Shown here piece after piece: positions 61,589-64,000 of a stretch of 64,000 nucleotides of DNA. The stretch covers positions 177,756 to 241,755 of the forward strand of contig DDDG01000026.1 of the NCBI GenBank assembly GCA_002336245.1, read 5' to 3'. The notes beneath the pieces are model-generated. The model was not told the DNA's origin, ran no database searches, and saw only the letters and a list, made by a program, of their open reading frames with translations. The stretch's first letter is position 1. Every line of letters begins with the position of its first letter. The stretch is from Flavobacteriales bacterium UBA1986. Its GTDB lineage: Bacteria; Bacteroidota; Bacteroidia; Flavobacteriales_G; Salibacteraceae. The position numbers were made by a program, and so were the translations under genes.

Positions 61589-62932
61589 CTATCGACGGAT
61601 TTTTCGCGCTTCCAAATAGAAACGCTTATCGTCTGCTTCGCCCATTGAGAAGGTCTTTCTAGGGTATGGACCGTCTTGAATTATGGTTCCAAAAAATTCA
61701 TCCTTCCTTAAAGCAGGGATGAAAATCCCCAAATTACCTTCCAACTGCCCGCGGTCCAACACAAGTTTGGAATCATGAACATAATCCATCTCAATGGAAG
61801 GATGTTCATCCAGATAAGCATCCAAGAAACTGTGAAGACTTGCTGCCGTCCCAGTATGAGTAGGCTCAGTCAGAGTCAACAAACCTGTTTGTATAGAAGA
61901 TACGATGGGCAGGCGCTGCGGCTCCTCCCCTTTCAATGACTTCAATAGCTTTTCTAATTCCTGTACCTCCATATGCTCAAAAGTGTAAGCTATTCCACGC
62001 AATGAGTTCTCCATATATGTTAAGAAATCGCTTACGTCGATGCCCAAAAGCAAACGATGTATTCCTTCGAACTCCAAGCTTTCATCGTGTAGGTTGACTA
62101 TTTCTGCCAAGCCATATCGAGAAGGATGGTCCTTTACCGATTCCCAGTTTGGAGCCGCCGCCTTCACCTCTTCCCACACAACTTTTGCTGCAGCGAAAGA
62201 GTGATTGCCATCGCCCATTGCAAATAGAAATGGCTTTTCTCCTTCGAGTCCATATTTCTCGGAAAAATGATCGGGTTTAATGAGTCCTTTGAAAGCTCGA
62301 ATCACATGATCAATATCTTCCCCTTCAACAGCAAAGCCTCTAATTTTTCCGGCAGCCTGCATGAGTTTGAAATCATAGAGCTTTCGCAAGTCTTTTTGAA
62401 ACAAAGGATCTATGACCGTCTTCTTTGGATCGTCTATCAAAACCATAATGTGTGGAAGCTCAATGGCCGCCTCTCGTCTAATGGTAACCCGCTCCGGCAG
62501 CCTGTCCACGATGGTGCCTTCTGTAGTTCGAATCATCGTCTTAGCACCCTCGTAATCGTAGTGTTCTAAATCAAGAGCGATTAAAAGTCCTTTTCTGATT
62601 TTCCCATTTGGAAGAGTGCGTTCAATCAGTACGAACCCCTCCGTTTTCTCTTCAAGAACCGTCGCCAAATAGTCCTTCATAGAAGTCCAAATCTTTCGAT
62701 TTCGAAGAGGTCTGTCGATGGTACGCCCAAGCACCTCAGGAGCCACCAAGCGCAGGCATGAAGGGTTTTCTGAAACCAGAACTTCGACTTCATCCCAATA
62801 GTTGGGCTGCGAAGTATATTGGTCGCAGGCGATGACAGACCATTTCGTCAAGTTGGTATCGGAATTTGGTAGAAGAATCTTTGGAATGTGGATGCCGATT
62901 TTGGCAGCTTCAATGGCGGAAGGTGAACTCAT
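61589..62932 (-). CDS. DUF1015 family protein
   Basis: A 447-residue protein. It begins GIHIPKILLPNSDTNLTKWSVIACDQYTSQPNYWDEVE, continues GFVLIERTLPNGKIRKGLLIALDLEHYDYE, IRTTEGTIVDRLPERVTIRREA, and has FLFAMGDGNHSFAAAKVVWE. This is the conserved DUF1015 pattern, with the GDGNHS motif near residue 240. DUF1015 proteins are soluble and of unknown function, sometimes found near serine biosynthesis genes, which are not present here. The gene is convergent with the DUF1883-like one. Confidence 0.88.
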   Translation of the reverse strand: MSSPSAIEAAKIGIHIPKILLPNSDTNLTKWSVIACDQYTSQPNYWDEVEVLVSENPSCLRLVAPEVLGRTIDRPLRNRKIWTSMKDYLATVLEEKTEGFVLIERTLPNGKIRKGLLIALDLEHYDYEGAKTMIRTTEGTIVDRLPERVTIRREAAIELPHIMVLIDDPKKTVIDPLFQKDLRKLYDFKLMQAAGKIRGFAVEGEDIDHVIRAFKGLIKPDHFSEKYGLEGEKPFLFAMGDGNHSFAAAKVVWEEVKAAAPNWESVKDHPSRYGLAEIVNLHDESLEFEGIHRLLLGIDVSDFLTYMENSLRGIAYTFEHMEVQELEKLLKSLKGEEPQRLPIVSSIQTGLLTLTEPTHTGTAASLHSFLDAYLDEHPSIEMDYVHDSKLVLDRGQLEGNLGIFIPALRKDEFFGTIIQDGPYPRKTFSMGEADDKRFYLEARKIRR

Positions 62933-63031
62933 CCGACGAATCTAAGAAGTTGAACTGAATGAACTATTGACACTGATGAATATCATGTAATTATGATAAT
63001 TGTCGCTACTTTGTGAGAAGTCCTTAAGCAA

Positions 63032-64000
63032 ATGAAAGTTTCCAGTGACTTACTGAACATTGCATTCATGGTCTTGGCTTTAAGCTTGGCCATCTTCTTA
63101 CCGTTCGAACTCTTCCTGTTCAGTTATGCTGTTTTAGGACCTCTGCATTATTTGACAGAAATTCATTGGTTGCGAAAACGCAATTACTTCATCGAACTTC
63201 CAGGAAATTGGCATTGGATCTTCATTGGGATAGCTCTCTTGGCGACCGTTTTTCCAATCTCGAAACTTCTTGGACTTTCTTTTGGCGTTTTGGAGAAGAA
63301 CAATGAAACGGGCTTCTACAGCGGAAGCTTGGTCTTTGCCGCATTCATCTTCGCCGCTATCCTCCTCTTTGTCCGAAACAGAATTGGCGTCCTATTGAGC
63401 GCCCCAATCTCCATAGCTATTGCCTTCGCCCTTATGAAATGGATACCACTCCACTTTATGGCCTTAGGGATCCTTCTTCCTACCCTTATCCATGTCTATC
63501 TCTTCACTTTGCTCTTCATGATATATGGCTTGTTGAAGTCCCCGTCAAGAATCGGCTGGTTGGCTGTGGCCCTTTTACTCCTAAGTCCCGTTGCCATTTA
63601 TTTCCTTGAACTTGAAGGCTTGTCGGAAGAGGCCGGAGCACTCTACAACGAGAGTGAAATGCCTGCGGTCAATTACATCATGGCCAGCATTTGGAATTCA
63701 CTTTCTGGTGAGTTTCCCTCAGCATCTGCTTTACGGAAATTTCAAGTCTTCATCGCCTTCGCTTACACCTACCACTACTTAAACTGGTTCTCGAAAACTT
63801 CCATAATCGGCTGGAAAAATACTCTAACGAAAAGAAGTGCCCTTTTGATAGGAGGTATTTGGCTCATGGCTGTCTCCCTCTATGCTTACGACTACAAAAC
63901 TGGTTTCGCCCTTCTTTTCTTCTTGAGCTTTCTTCATGTGTTTCTTGAATTTCCATTGAACTGGCTTACCATAAAGAGTGTAGATACCCCAATATTTAGG
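63032..64000 (+). CDS. Polytopic membrane protein, C-terminus cut by window end
   Basis: The frame is open from ATG 63032 to the window end (323 codons, no stop). About eight to ten hydrophobic segments are visible. His-rich segments near membranes stand out: FSYAVLGPLHYLTEIHWLRKRN (about residues 30-50), AFAYTYHYLNWFSKTSIIGW (about 240-258) and SFLHVFLEFPLNWLT (about 300-314). These could be metal-binding, as in membrane hydroxylases or carotenoid cleavage enzymes, but no known family is confirmed. The near-consensus TACTTTG box before the start is the only regulatory clue. Function unknown. Confidence 0.7.
   Translation, partial: MKVSSDLLNIAFMVLALSLAIFLPFELFLFSYAVLGPLHYLTEIHWLRKRNYFIELPGNWHWIFIGIALLATVFPISKLLGLSFGVLEKNNETGFYSGSLVFAAFIFAAILLFVRNRIGVLLSAPISIAIAFALMKWIPLHFMALGILLPTLIHVYLFTLLFMIYGLLKSPSRIGWLAVALLLLSPVAIYFLELEGLSEEAGALYNESEMPAVNYIMASIWNSLSGEFPSASALRKFQVFIAFAYTYHYLNWFSKTSIIGWKNTLTKRSALLIGGIWLMAVSLYAYDYKTGFALLFFLSFLHVFLEFPLNWLTIKSVDTPIFR

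Noticed and set aside
1..64000. CRISPR arrays, insertion sequences, prophage or rRNA genes
   Set aside because: No regularly spaced direct repeats, transposase or integrase motifs, or rRNA sequences were seen on either strand.

Overview
The window is a chromosomal segment of a Bacteroidota bacterium, most likely a marine-type flavobacterium of the order Flavobacteriales; genus cannot be decided from the sequence. The support is the family content: type IX secretion (T9SS) C-terminal sorting domains, GWxTD, DUF4301, DUF4924 and DUF2807 (head-GIN) proteins, SPOR and TSP3-repeat envelope proteins, and the Bacteroidota -7 promoter motif TAnnTTTG in front of many genes. G+C is moderate and genes are tightly packed. 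There is no gap over 300 bases without a gene, and no IS element, phage, CRISPR array or rRNA operon was seen.

Layout. 1-0.9 kb: end of rpsF, then rpsR and rplI, closed by a terminator. 0.9-4.8 kb: two overlapping secreted M1 metallopeptidases. 5.1-10.9 kb: a five-gene minus-strand chain (lpxK, punA, an LVIVD-repeat T9SS cargo protein with an apparent ATC start, gatB, a TlpA-like lipoprotein). 10.9-12.9 kb: a NIF3-family gene and its coiled-coil/zinc-ribbon partner, whose ribbon has lost three of four cysteines. 12.9-17.0 kb: FadL-like porin, low-complexity lipoprotein, threonine aldolase, O-methyltransferase. 17.0-21.1 kb: small secreted protein, lipoprotein, T9SS subtilase, 4-TM protein. 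21.2-25.7 kb: two SPOR-type envelope proteins and a LOG-family enzyme. 25.8-30.6 kb: DUF2807 lipoprotein and purK, then a periplasmic protein of unknown role and dnaB. 30.7-36.4 kb: ung, an Omp85-type protein, rmuC, GWxTD lipoprotein, rlmB. 36.5-43.6 kb: a large T9SS surface protein, then a glycosyltransferase-sulfotransferase-AsnB operon. 43.7 kb: tRNA-His. 44-50 kb: lipoprotein, DUF4924, OmpH/Skp, a GDPD, miaE with a methyltransferase, and a CapD-type sugar epimerase/dehydratase. 50-56 kb: gcvT, comB, a DUF3524 (queuosine mannosyltransferase-like) gene, a pterin dehydratase, a gene broken by an in-frame amber codon, and a third M1 peptidase. 56-64 kb: DUF4301, an ATP-cone/nuclease fusion, a phosphohexomutase, a YbjQ gene with an overlapping 44-aa membrane peptide, DUF1883-like, DUF1015 and a truncated polytopic membrane protein.

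Most of the segment is housekeeping (translation, nucleotide metabolism, replication and repair, envelope) mixed with Bacteroidota-specific surface and secretion genes. The items most worth a second look are the ATP-cone/PD-(D/E)XK protein, the amber-interrupted gene, the serine-substituted zinc ribbon, the ATC start, the glycosyltransferase/sulfotransferase/AsnB operon and the paired SPOR proteins. Promoter boxes overlapping several upstream in-frame starts let a number of start codons be moved downstream.
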